A stretch of DNA of 64,000 bases. Origin: Castellaniella sp035707805 (lineage in GTDB: Bacteria; Pseudomonadota; Gammaproteobacteria; Burkholderiales; Burkholderiaceae_B). The translations under genes and the position numbers were made by a program. The DNA lies in the NCBI GenBank assembly GCA_035707805.1, contig DASSTS010000010.1, positions 25,266 to 89,265 on the forward strand, written 5' to 3'. Below are positions 44,080-52,874 of the stretch, piece by piece; position 1 is the first letter of the stretch; each line of letters begins with the position of its first letter. Under the pieces are notes generated by a model that did no database searches, had not been told where the DNA came from, and saw only the letters and a list, made by a program, of their open reading frames with translations.

Positions 44080-45329
44080 TGACGCGCCGGGGCGTCCGAC
44101 CCCTCATCGTCTGCCCGCACTGCGATACCGTGCACCTGCGGCTGCGCCCAGGTGCCCGGGCGCGGGCGCTGTGCCGCTGCTGCGGCACGGTGCTGTACCG
44201 CAGCGGCACCCTGAGCCTGAACCAGTGGGTGGCGATGGCCTGGACGACCCTGATCGTCTTCGCCCTGGCGCAGGGCTTTCCCATCGCCCATCTGTCCGTC
44301 CAGGGCCTGGACGTGACCCTGACCTTCTGGGGTGCGCTGCGCCTGTGCTGGGACCGCGGGTATTACGGCGTCTCCGTGATGACGGGCCTGGTGGGCTTCT
44401 GGATCCCGCTGGCGCAAATCGCCCTCACGCTGTGGATCATGCAGTCGATCGCGGCGCGGCGCCTGCCGCCGGATTTCGGGCGCGTGCTGCGCTGGCTGGG
44501 ATACCTGGCCCCCTGGTCCATGGCGCCGGTCCTGGTGCTGGGCATCCTGGTGGCGATCGTCAAGGTCGCGGGCATGGCGCGGTTGCAGGTCGAGCCGGGG
44601 CTGGCGGGCTTCTTCGTGCTCAGCTTTCTGCTGTCCGGGCTGTCGCGCTGGGATGCGCGCGCGCTGTGGCGCGAGGCCGAGGACGCCGGCATGGTGCCCG
44701 TGTCGGGGCAGGAGGGGCGGGGCGCGGCCTGCGAATCCTGCGGCTACGTCCAGCCGCCCGCGGCCGACGGCCATTGCCGGCGCTGCCGCGCCGCTCTGCG
44801 CCCGGCCCGGCGCGGGGAGGCGCCGGAGGTCTGGTCGCTGCTGCTGGCGGCGACGATCTTCTACATTCCCGCCAACGTGCTGCCCATCATGCGGGTGGAG
44901 ACCCTGCTGGGCGACAGCAATCATACGATCCTCGGCGGTGTGATCGAGCTGTGGCGCATGGGCTCCTGGGACCTGGCCCTGATCGTCTTCGTGGCGAGCG
45001 TCCTGGTGCCGGTCACCAAGCTGATGGCGCTGTCCTTCCTTTTGCTGCGCAAGCGGCCGGCGGACGCCGATATCCAGCGCCAGCGCACGCGGCTCTACAG
45101 CATCGTCGAATTCATCGGCCAGTGGTCCATGCTGGACGTGTTCGTGGTCGTGCTGATGGCCGCCATGGCCGATTTTCCCGGCCTGTCGAAGATCGACGTC
45201 GGGCCGGCGGCCTTGAATTTCGGCGCGGTGGTGGTGCTCACCATGTGGGCGGCCATGCGCTATGATCCCCGGCGGGGATGGGACCGGCTGCGCGCCGCCG
45301 CGGGCGACAAGGAGCGACATGACGACTGA
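44079..45329 (+). CDS. pqiA: Paraquat-inducible protein A (PqiA)
   Basis: A 416-residue membrane protein with two copies of a zinc-ribbon plus four-helix unit. The first ribbon is CPHC...CRCC near residues 12-38, the second CESC...CRRC near 221-242. YIPANVLPIMRVETLLGD in the second copy is the family signature. It works with PqiB and PqiC in lipid transport across the envelope. The start overlaps the clpA stop (TGATG), and the end overlaps pqiB, which suggests coupling. Confidence 0.92.
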
Positions 45330-46992
45330 TCAGGACACGACGACGACACCCGAGGACGGCCTGGCGGCCGAGCCGGACATCCGGCCGGGGCGCGCGCTGC
45401 ATTGGTCCTGGGTCTGGCTGGTGCCCCTGCTGGCGCTGGCGGTGGCCGGATCGCTGCTGGCCTCGGTCTGGGTGCGCACCGGGCCGGTCATCACGATCAG
45501 TTTCCAGTCGGCCGCGGGCATCGAGGCGGGCCAGACCAAGCTGCGCTACCGCGACGTGGTCGTGGGAGAGGTCAAGAAGGTGCGGGTCGCCCCGGATCGC
45601 CAGCACGTGCTGGTCGACGTCCAGCTCGGGCGCGAGGGCGCATCCTACATCACCCAAAAAGACGCGAAGTTCTGGATCGTGCGCCCGCGTGTCAGCCTGG
45701 CCGGCGTGTCGGGCCTGGATACCCTGTTCTCGGGGGTGTATCTGAGCGTGGATGCGCCCATCACGCCGCCCGAGGGAGAGCCGGTCCATGATTTCGAAGG
45801 CCTGGCGAACCCGCCGGAGGTGCTCAGCGGCCAGGTCGGGACCCGCTTCCAGCTCACCGCGGGGTCCCTCGGCTCGCTCACCGTCGGTTCGCGCGTGTAC
45901 TACCGCCGCATCGAGGTCGGGCGCGTCGTGGGTTACGGCATGGCGCCCGACGGCCGCTCGGTCAAACTGCAGATCTTCGTGGAGGCGCCGTACGACCGCT
46001 ACGTGACGCCGGACACGCGCTTCTGGAACGACAGCGGGGTGGACATGTCCCTGTCGCCCGAAGGCGTGCGCCTGCGCACCAGCGGCCTGTCGGCGATCGT
46101 GAACGGCGGGGTGGCGTTCGCGCAGGCGGATGAATCGTCCGCCTACGAGGGGCATGCCGACTCGGCGCCGGCCGCGCCGGGCAGCACCTACACCCTGTTC
46201 GATTCGCGCGACCAGGCGCTGGCCGATCCCGATGGCGATCCGCTGCCCATCGAGCTGCGCTTCACGGGGTCCGTGCGCGGCCTGCGGGTGGGCGCCGAGG
46301 TCGATTACCATGGCCTGGCGATCGGCAAGGTCGTGGACGTCGACCTGGAGTTCGACCGCGCCCGCAAGCGCTTCTATTCGCGGATCCGCGCCCTGGTCTA
46401 CCCGAGGCGCTTCAACCAGGCGTACCTGGACCTGGTGGCATCGGCCCACGGGGCCGAGGGCGATGCTCTGCTCAAGCCGCTGGTCGAGCGCGGGCTGCGG
46501 GCGCAACTGCGTTCGGCCAGCCTGCTCACGGGCCAGCAGTACGTCGCGCTGGACTTCTTCCCGGAAAAAGACCTTTCCAAGGCCGAGATCCCGGGGGATC
46601 CCACCGTCTCGACCGGATACCTGATCCCGACGGTGCCGGGCGACTTCGCCCAGCTGCAGCGGCAACTGAGCAGCATCGTGGGCAAGTTCGACAAGGTGCC
46701 CATCGAGGCGCTGGGCCGCGAGCTGGAGGGCAGCCTCGGCAATCTGCGCAAGCTGCTCAAGCGGATGGACACGCAGTTGGCGCCCCAGGCCAGCCAGACG
46801 CTGGAATCGGCGCGCCGGTCGCTGGACCGGGTGAGCGCCGCGCTGGGGCCCGATGCGCCGGTCCTCGAAGGATTGCAGGAGACCCTGCGGGCGCTGGACG
46901 GGGCGGCCCGGGGCCTGCGCCTGCTGGCGGATTCGCTGCAGGCGCACCCGGAGACCCTGCTGCGGGGACGGTCGCAGGACCGCCTGCAATGA
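45319..46992 (+). CDS. pqiB: MCE-domain protein PqiB
   Basis: A 557-residue protein with a membrane anchor near residues 30-50 (LHWSWVWLVPLLALAVAGSL) and three MCE/MlaD domains, each starting with a strand like ITISFQSAAGIEAGQTKLRY, FQLTAGSLGSLTVGSRVYYR and IELRFTGSVRGLRVGAEVDY. The C-terminal 130 residues are helical, as in the needle-like stalk of E. coli PqiB. It bridges inner and outer membrane. GGAGCG precedes ATG 45319. Confidence 0.93.
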   Translation: MTTDQDTTTTPEDGLAAEPDIRPGRALHWSWVWLVPLLALAVAGSLLASVWVRTGPVITISFQSAAGIEAGQTKLRYRDVVVGEVKKVRVAPDRQHVLVDVQLGREGASYITQKDAKFWIVRPRVSLAGVSGLDTLFSGVYLSVDAPITPPEGEPVHDFEGLANPPEVLSGQVGTRFQLTAGSLGSLTVGSRVYYRRIEVGRVVGYGMAPDGRSVKLQIFVEAPYDRYVTPDTRFWNDSGVDMSLSPEGVRLRTSGLSAIVNGGVAFAQADESSAYEGHADSAPAAPGSTYTLFDSRDQALADPDGDPLPIELRFTGSVRGLRVGAEVDYHGLAIGKVVDVDLEFDRARKRFYSRIRALVYPRRFNQAYLDLVASAHGAEGDALLKPLVERGLRAQLRSASLLTGQQYVALDFFPEKDLSKAEIPGDPTVSTGYLIPTVPGDFAQLQRQLSSIVGKFDKVPIEALGRELEGSLGNLRKLLKRMDTQLAPQASQTLESARRSLDRVSAALGPDAPVLEGLQETLRALDGAARGLRLLADSLQAHPETLLRGRSQDRLQ

Positions 46993-47039
46993 TGGATGGA
47001 TGGCTTCGCGTAGCGCGGGCCCATGAGTCGGGAGGACTG

Positions 47040-47675
47040 ATGCGACGATCGATTGCGGGATGGGCCTGCGGCGCGGCGGCTTTGCTGGCGGGCTGCGCCA
47101 GCGCCCCCAGCCATTACTACAGCCTGGCGGCGCCGCTGGCGCCGGCCGCGGCCGGGACCTCGTCCGCCGGGACGGCCCCCTATGGGCTGCGCCTGCAGGT
47201 GCTCGGCATCCCCGCCGATGCCGAACGGCCGCAGCTGCTGGTGCGCGACCCGGCCCGGGAGCCGTCCGTCGAGGTTCTCAATCAGTCCCTTTGGGCGGCG
47301 CCGCTGGCGGACCAGATCCAGGCCGTGCTGGCGGGCGGGGCGGCCGCCCTGTTGCGGGTGCCGGACCTGCAGCGCCTGCCTGCCGCCGGGGATCTGCCGG
47401 TGCGGTCCGTGGATCTGCGGGTCACGCGTTTCGACCTGGTGTGGGGGCGGGGCGCGGATCTGGCGGCCGTCTGGACCGACCGCTCGCCCGGGGCCAAGGC
47501 GGCCCGGGTGTGCCAGGCGCGGTTGCGCGCCCCCGCGTCCGAAGGGGTGGCCGAACTGGTCGAGGCGCAGCGCCGCGCGCTGCAGGGGCTGGCGCGCCTG
47601 ATCGCGCATCCGTCCGCGGATGCATCCGGAGGTTTACCTGCCGCCACCGAGCTGTTGGAATTTGGTTGCACCTGA
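47040..47675 (+). CDS. pqiC: PqiC-type outer-membrane lipoprotein (ABC-type transport auxiliary family)
   Basis: A 211-residue lipoprotein with lipobox LLAGC (Cys near residue 18). The domain after it shows SHYYSLAAPL, the standard start of the PqiC/YmbA family, then LQVLGIPADAERPQLLVRD and WAAPLADQIQAVLAGG. ATG 47040 with GGAGGA upstream gives the signal peptide. pqiA-pqiB-pqiC form an operon with clpSA upstream. Confidence 0.9.
   Translation: MRRSIAGWACGAAALLAGCASAPSHYYSLAAPLAPAAAGTSSAGTAPYGLRLQVLGIPADAERPQLLVRDPAREPSVEVLNQSLWAAPLADQIQAVLAGGAAALLRVPDLQRLPAAGDLPVRSVDLRVTRFDLVWGRGADLAAVWTDRSPGAKAARVCQARLRAPASEGVAELVEAQRRALQGLARLIAHPSADASGGLPAATELLEFGCT
47665..47670 (+). promoter_or_regulatory. 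GTTGCA motif upstream of putA
   Basis: GTTGCA is the core bound by E. coli PutA in the put control region. A single copy lies 121 bases before the putA start, inside the 3' end of pqiC. One hexamer alone is weak evidence; the match is suggestive because this PutA has a DNA-binding domain. Confidence 0.25.
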
Positions 47676-47790
47676 TTGGATTCGGGGTTATCCATAATGG
47701 CTGAATTGGGGTTAACCTACTATTCTGCCGTATGGTGAGCGGCCCCCTGATCGAGAGGGGGCGCATAGTCCAATCCGAGAGCCCCGAAAC

Positions 47791-50700
47791 ATGGCGACTG
47801 TTACCCTGGGAGTCAAGGTCGACGAGACCTTGCGTGAACGCCTCCGCCTGCAGGCCGACAAGCTGGCCTGCACGCCGCACTGGCTGCACAAGCAGGCCCT
47901 GCTGACCTATATCGAGGCCATCGAGCGCGGCCAGTTGCCGGCTGACATCGACCCCCGTCCCGAGGCGGGCGAGGCCGATGCCGTGACCGAGGTCGATCCG
48001 CAGACTCCCTTCCATGAATTCGCCCAGGAGGTCCAGCCCCAGTCGGTGCTGCGCGCCGCCATCACCGCCGCCTACCGGCGTCCCGAGCCCGAATGCGTGG
48101 CCATGCTGCTGGACCAGGCGGGATCCTCGCAGGCGGCCGAGGTCCAGGCCCTGGCGCACCGGCTGGTGCAGGCGCTGCGCGACAAGCGCACCGGCGGCGG
48201 CGTCGAGGGCCTGATCCAGGAATTCTCGCTCTCCAGCCAGGAGGGCGTCGCCCTGATGTGCCTGGCCGAGGCCCTGCTGCGCATCCCGGACCAGGCCACG
48301 CGCGATGCGCTGATCCGCGACAAGATCAGCCGCGGCCACTGGCGCGCGCACGTGGGCGAATCCCGCTCGCTCTTCGTCAATGCGGCGACCTGGGGGCTGC
48401 TGGTCACCGGCAAGCTCGTCAGCGTCAACAGCGAGCAGAACCTGTCCCAGGCGCTGACCCGCCTGATCGCCAAGGGCGGCGAGCCGCTGATCCGGCGCGG
48501 CGTGAACATGGCCATGCGCCTGATGGGCGAGCAGTTCGTCACGGGCCAGACGATTTCCTCGGCCCTGGCCAACAGCCGCAAGTTCGAGGAAATCGGCTTC
48601 CGCTATTCCTACGACATGCTGGGCGAGGCGGCCACCACGGCGGAGGACGCGGCCAATTATTACCGGTCCTACGAACAGGCGATCCACGCGATCGGCAAGG
48701 CGTCCCAGGGGCGGGGCATCTACGAGGGCCCGGGCATCTCGATCAAGCTGTCTGCGCTGCACCCGCGCTATTCGCGCGCCCAGCGCGAGCGCGTGATGAC
48801 CGAGCTGCTGCCGCGCATGATCGAATTGTCGGCGCTGGCCCGCCACTACGACATCGGCCTGAACATCGACGCCGAGGAGGCCGACCGGCTGGAACTCTCC
48901 CTGGACCTGCTCGAGGCCCTGTGCTTCAACGAGCGCCTGCGGGGCTGGAACGGCATTGGCTTCGTCATCCAGGCCTACCAGAAGCGCGCCCCCTTCGTGA
49001 TCGATTTCGTCATCGACCTGGCCCGGCGCAGCAAGCACCGCCTGATGGTGCGGCTGGTCAAGGGCGCCTACTGGGATTCCGAGATCAAGCGCGCGCAGGT
49101 CGACGGCCTGGAGGGCTATCCGGTCTACACGCGCAAGGTCCACACCGACGTGTCTTACCTGGCCTGCGCCCGCAAGCTGCTGGCGGCGCCGGAGGCGGTC
49201 TTTCCGCAGTTCGCGACGCACAACGCCCAGACCCTGGCGTCCATCTATCACCTGGCCGGCGAGAACTACTACCCGGGCCAGTATGAATTCCAGTGCCTGC
49301 ACGGTATGGGCGAGCCGCTCTACGAAGAAGTCGTCGGGCCGCTGTCCAAGGGCCGGCTGAACCGGCCGTGCCGCGTGTACGCCCCGGTGGGCACGCACGA
49401 GACCCTGCTCGCTTACCTGGTGCGCCGCCTGCTCGAGAACGGCGCCAACACGTCCTTCGTCAACCAGATCGGCGACAAGGACGTGCCCATCGACAAGCTG
49501 ATCGAGGACCCGGTCCACAAGGCGCGTTCGATCCAGCCGCTGGGCGCGCCGCACGAACGCATCCCGCTGCCGCGCGACCTGTACCGGGCGCACGAGAACC
49601 GCGCCAATTCGGCGGGCCTGGATCTCAGCAACGAACACCGCCTGGGTTCGCTGGCGGCCGCGCTGCTGGGCAGCGCCGACCAGCGCTGGCAGGCGGCGCC
49701 CGCCGGCGCGGACTTTGCCGGCCGCGCGCGGGACGTCCTCAATCCCGCGGACCGCCGCGACGTGGTGGGGCAGGTGGTGGACGCCGACGAGGCCGACGTG
49801 CAGGCGGCCCTGAAGCGCGCGGAATACGCGGCCCCCATCTGGCAGTCCACCCCCGTGGCGGAACGCGCCCAGTGCCTGCGCCACGCGGCGCAGCTGCTGG
49901 AAGACGAAATGCAGGTCTCCATCGGCCTCATCGTCCGCGAGGCCGGAAAGTCCTATCCGAACGCCATCGCCGAGGTGCGCGAGGCGGTGGATTTCCTGCG
50001 CTATTACGCGGTCCGCATCGAGGAGGAATTCTCCAACGACAGCCACCGCCCCCTGGGGCCGGTGCTGTGCATCAGCCCCTGGAATTTCCCCTTGGCGATC
50101 TTCACGGGCCAGGTCAGCGCGGCGCTGGCGGCCGGCAATGTGGTGCTGGCCAAGCCCGCCGAGCAGACCAACCTGATCGCGGCCTACGGGGTGTCGGTGC
50201 TGCATCGGGCCGGCGTGCCAGCGGATGCGGTGCAGCTGCTGCCGGGGCGCGGCGAGACGGTCGGCGCGGCGCTGGTGGCCAGCCCGGTCGTGCGCGGCGT
50301 GATGTTCACCGGCTCCACCGAGGTGGCCCGGCTGATCGCGGCCACGCTGGCGCAGCGCCTGGACGGCGCGGGCCGCCCGGTGCCGCTGATCGCCGAGACC
50401 GGCGGGCAGAACGCGCTGATCGTCGATTCCTCGGCCCTGACCGAGCAGGTCGTCTACGACGTCCTCAGCTCGGCCTTCGATTCGGCGGGCCAGCGCTGCT
50501 CGGCCCTGCGTGTGCTGTGCGTGCAGGAGGACTGCGCCGACCGCACCCTGGCGATGCTGCGCGGCGCCATGCAGGAACTGCGCGTGGGCCGGCCCGAGCT
50601 GCTGTCCACGGACATCGGCCCGGTGATCGACGCGGAGGCGCGGGGCACCATCGAGCGCCACGTGGAAGCCATGCGCGCGGCCGGCCATGCCGTGGATCGG

Positions 50701-51573
50701 CAGACGCTGGACGAGGACCAGGTCCGTTTCGGCACCTTCGTGGCGCCGACGCTGATCGAGATCTCGGACATCGCCGAACTCGAACGCGAGGTCTTCGGCC
50801 CGGTACTGCACGTGCTGCGCTACCGGCGCGAGGACCTGGACGGCGTCATCGACGCGATCAACGGCCGCGGCTATGGCCTGACCTTCGGCGTGCACACGCG
50901 CCTGGACGAGACCGTGCGCCACGTCACCGAGCGCATCCAGGTGGGCAACGTCTACGTCAACCGCAACATCGTCGGCGCCACCGTGGGCGTGCAGCCCTTT
51001 GGCGGCGAAGGCCTGTCGGGCACCGGACCCAAGGCCGGCGGCCCGCTGTACCTGCACCGGCTGCTGTCGGTGGGTCCCCACGACCTGCCGGTCGAGGGCG
51101 TGCCGGGCCAGGACGCCAAGCCCGTGGACCTGCCCGGTCCGACCGGCGAGACCAACCGCTACCGCCTCAAGCCGCGCGGCACCGTGTTGTGCCGCGCCGT
51201 CAGCGAGGCCGGGGTGCGCGCCCAGATGCAGGCCTGCGAGCAGACCGGCAACGGGATGCTGTGGGTGGATACGCCGGAGATCCGCGCCTTCCACCAGCAG
51301 GCGGGCCTGCGGTCGGTCCAGTGGGTGGATACCGGCGCTCTGGACGCGGCGGACTTCCAGGTCGTGCTGTTCGAGGGCGATGGCGACGATCTGCTGGCGC
51401 TCAGCCAGGCGGTGGCCGCCCGCCCGGGCCCGATCGTGCCCGTCCTGGCCCGCCGCTCGCACGAGCTGGCCTCGGGCCAGAGCTACCCCCTGGAGATGCT
51501 GGTGCGCGAGGTTGCCGTCTGCGTCAACACCGCCGCCGCCGGCGGCAACGCCACCTTGATGATGGTGGGATGA
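47791..51573 (+). CDS. putA: Trifunctional proline catabolic protein PutA
   Basis: A 1260-residue enzyme and repressor. Residues 1-50 form a ribbon-helix-helix (VTLGVKVDETLRERLRLQAD), the proline dehydrogenase barrel covers about 190-530 (EEADRLELSLDLLEAL, RLVKGAYWDSEIK), and the P5C dehydrogenase about 620-1090 with ISPWNFPLAIFTGQ and the catalytic Cys in SAGQRCSALRV. A C-terminal domain follows. It turns proline into glutamate in two steps. Full family length. Two repeats with hairpins follow the stop. Confidence 0.96.
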   Translation: MATVTLGVKVDETLRERLRLQADKLACTPHWLHKQALLTYIEAIERGQLPADIDPRPEAGEADAVTEVDPQTPFHEFAQEVQPQSVLRAAITAAYRRPEPECVAMLLDQAGSSQAAEVQALAHRLVQALRDKRTGGGVEGLIQEFSLSSQEGVALMCLAEALLRIPDQATRDALIRDKISRGHWRAHVGESRSLFVNAATWGLLVTGKLVSVNSEQNLSQALTRLIAKGGEPLIRRGVNMAMRLMGEQFVTGQTISSALANSRKFEEIGFRYSYDMLGEAATTAEDAANYYRSYEQAIHAIGKASQGRGIYEGPGISIKLSALHPRYSRAQRERVMTELLPRMIELSALARHYDIGLNIDAEEADRLELSLDLLEALCFNERLRGWNGIGFVIQAYQKRAPFVIDFVIDLARRSKHRLMVRLVKGAYWDSEIKRAQVDGLEGYPVYTRKVHTDVSYLACARKLLAAPEAVFPQFATHNAQTLASIYHLAGENYYPGQYEFQCLHGMGEPLYEEVVGPLSKGRLNRPCRVYAPVGTHETLLAYLVRRLLENGANTSFVNQIGDKDVPIDKLIEDPVHKARSIQPLGAPHERIPLPRDLYRAHENRANSAGLDLSNEHRLGSLAAALLGSADQRWQAAPAGADFAGRARDVLNPADRRDVVGQVVDADEADVQAALKRAEYAAPIWQSTPVAERAQCLRHAAQLLEDEMQVSIGLIVREAGKSYPNAIAEVREAVDFLRYYAVRIEEEFSNDSHRPLGPVLCISPWNFPLAIFTGQVSAALAAGNVVLAKPAEQTNLIAAYGVSVLHRAGVPADAVQLLPGRGETVGAALVASPVVRGVMFTGSTEVARLIAATLAQRLDGAGRPVPLIAETGGQNALIVDSSALTEQVVYDVLSSAFDSAGQRCSALRVLCVQEDCADRTLAMLRGAMQELRVGRPELLSTDIGPVIDAEARGTIERHVEAMRAAGHAVDRQTLDEDQVRFGTFVAPTLIEISDIAELEREVFGPVLHVLRYRREDLDGVIDAINGRGYGLTFGVHTRLDETVRHVTERIQVGNVYVNRNIVGATVGVQPFGGEGLSGTGPKAGGPLYLHRLLSVGPHDLPVEGVPGQDAKPVDLPGPTGETNRYRLKPRGTVLCRAVSEAGVRAQMQACEQTGNGMLWVDTPEIRAFHQQAGLRSVQWVDTGALDAADFQVVLFEGDGDDLLALSQAVAARPGPIVPVLARRSHELASGQSYPLEMLVREVAVCVNTAAAGGNATLMMVG

Positions 51574-51583
51574 TTCCGGACCA

Positions 51584-51607
51584 GAATCGGTCCCTGCGGA
51601 CCGATTC
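51584..51607. repeat. Inverted repeat after putA
   Basis: GAATCGGTCC-CTGC-GGACCGATTC is a perfect 10-base-pair stem with a 4-base loop, 11 bases past the putA stop. No T-run follows. It overlaps the first of two direct repeats and may act as a transcript end signal. Confidence 0.75.
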
Positions 51608-51642
51608 GCGCCTGCCGAATCGGAGCGGCTTGCAAGCCGCGA
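51592..51642. repeat. 51-bp direct repeat, copy 1
   Basis: Copy 1 of a 51-base element (begins CCCTGCGGACCGATTC, ends GCCGCGA). It holds CCGATTC...GAATCGG and the palindrome GCGGCTTGCAAGCCGC. Copy 2 begins exactly 80 bases later. Confidence 0.85.
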
Positions 51643-51671
51643 CGTGGAGGGATGTTCTGGCTTGAGACGGC

Positions 51672-51722
51672 CCCTGCGGACCGATTCTCACCTGCCGAAT
51701 CAGAGCGGCCTGCAGGCCGCGA
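51672..51722. repeat. 51-bp direct repeat, copy 2
   Basis: Copy 2 differs from copy 1 at five positions; its palindrome reads GCGGCCTGCAGGCCGC, so two of the changes are compensating and keep the stem. It ends directly at the stop codon of the minus-strand parvulin gene. Confidence 0.85.
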
Positions 51723-52004
51723 TCAGTCTTCCCGGTCCGTGACTTCGACCAGGTGGTAGCCGAATTGCGTGCGCACCGGCCCCTGGACGACGCCGACGGG
51801 CGCGCTGAAGACCACCGTATCGAATTCCGGCACCATCTGGCCGCGTCCGAAGGTGCCCAGGTTGCCGCCGTCCCGGCTGGACGGGCAGCTGGAGTGTTCG
51901 CGGGCGACGGCGGCGAAGTCGGCGCCGCCCTCGATGTCGGCCTTGAGTTTCAGGCACTGTTCTTCGGTATCGACCAGAATGTGGCGGGCAGAGGCTTGGG
52001 TCAT
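51723..52004 (-). CDS. Parvulin-type peptidyl-prolyl isomerase (PpiC-like)
   Basis: A 93-residue single-domain parvulin, the length of E. coli PpiC. It starts ASARHILVDTEEQCLKLK, has FAAVAREHSSCPSSRDGGNLG, FGRGQMVPEFDTVVF and ends TQFGYHLVEVTDRED. No signal peptide, so cytoplasmic. AGGAGTTCC-type sequence before ATG 52004 gives a ribosome binding site. It is separated from the liv operon by terminator-like hairpins. Confidence 0.95.
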   Translation of the reverse strand: MTQASARHILVDTEEQCLKLKADIEGGADFAAVAREHSSCPSSRDGGNLGTFGRGQMVPEFDTVVFSAPVGVVQGPVRTQFGYHLVEVTDRED

Positions 52005-52060
52005 GAGGAACTCCTGTCGGTTTTCAATCAGAACCCGTCAGCATAACGGATCGCTTCCCC

Positions 52061-52092
52061 AAAAGAAAACCGCCGGGCGCAAGGCCCGGCGG
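52061..52092 (-). terminator. Terminator of the liv operon
   Basis: On the minus strand CCGCCGGGC-CTTGC-GCCCGGCGG, a perfect 9-base-pair stem, is followed by TTTTCTTTT. It lies 71 bases past the livF stop and is a good Rho-independent terminator. Confidence 0.85.
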
Positions 52093-52126
52093 CTGGAAAT
52101 CGCGAGGGAACCGGGGTCCTCGCCCG

Positions 52127-52163
52127 CTAGCGTGCCGTCCGGATTAACCGGACAGCACACTAG
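52127..52163. repeat. Imperfect inverted repeat directly after livF
   Basis: CTAG-c-GTGC-c-GTCCGG-ATTAA-CCGGAC-a-GCAC-a-CTAG forms a long hairpin with two mismatches, ending at the livF stop codon. It lies ahead of the true terminator and may protect the mRNA 3' end. Confidence 0.6.
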
Positions 52164-52874
52164 TTAGTGCCCCAGGTAGGCGGCCTGAATCTCCGGCGAG
52201 GCCAGCAGCTCGCGGGCCGGGCCCTCGTGCGACAGCTTGCCGACTTCCAGCACGTAGCCGCGGTCGGCGAGCTTCAAGGCCATGCGGGCGTTCTGCTCGA
52301 CCACCAGGATGGTGACGCCGGTCTCGCGCACGTCGCGCAGCACCTGGAAGATGTTGCGCACGATGATGGGCGCCAGGCCCAGGCTGGGCTCGTCGAGCAG
52401 CAGCAGGCGCGGCTTGGTGACCAGGGCGCGCCCGATGGCCAGCATCTGCTGCTCGCCACCCGACAGCGTCCCGGCCAGCTGCGCGCGGCGCTCGTACAGT
52501 CGCGGGAAGATCTTGTAGACGTGATCGCAGCTTTCGTCGATCTCGACCGCCGGGCGGGTGAAACCGCCCATGCGCAGGTTTTCGGCGACCGACAGCGTGC
52601 CGAACACGCGGCGGCCCTCGGGGGACTGGCCGATACCTAGCCGCACGATCCGGTCCGCGCCCATGCGTGTCGTGTCGTGGCCGGCAAAGGTGATCTTGCC
52701 CGACTGCGGGGTGAGCAGCCCGCTGAGGGTGCGCATCAGCGTGGTCTTGCCCGCGCCGTTGGCGCCCAGGATGGCGACCACCTCGCGCTCGGCCACTTGC
52801 AGCGAGATCCCCTTGAGGGCCTGGATGTGGCCGTAGTTGACTCTCAGGTCTTCGATTTCGAGCAGTTGGGTCAT
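52164..52874 (-). CDS. livF: Branched-chain amino-acid ABC transporter ATP-binding protein LivF
   Basis: A 236-residue ATPase: Walker A GANGAGKTT, signature LSGGEQQMLAIGRAL, Walker B LLLLDEPSLGLAP. The GQSPEGRRVFGTLSVAENLRMG region is typical of LivF. ATG 52874 overlaps the livG stop (ATGA). Last gene of the minus-strand livKHMGF cluster. The open frame before the ATG is not LivF-like. Confidence 0.95.
   Translation of the reverse strand: MTQLLEIEDLRVNYGHIQALKGISLQVAEREVVAILGANGAGKTTLMRTLSGLLTPQSGKITFAGHDTTRMGADRIVRLGIGQSPEGRRVFGTLSVAENLRMGGFTRPAVEIDESCDHVYKIFPRLYERRAQLAGTLSGGEQQMLAIGRALVTKPRLLLLDEPSLGLAPIIVRNIFQVLRDVRETGVTILVVEQNARMALKLADRGYVLEVGKLSHEGPARELLASPEIQAAYLGH

Noticed and set aside
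47422..51462. A 1346-codon open frame on the minus strand opposite putA
   Set aside because: It is a codon-position shadow of a real gene in GC-rich DNA. Its translation is Arg/Gly/Ala/His-rich without any domain, while the plus strand is an intact PutA.
51584..51722. The repeats after putA as a CRISPR array
   Set aside because: Only two units with an internal palindrome and a 29-base gap, lying between two gene ends, with no cas genes.
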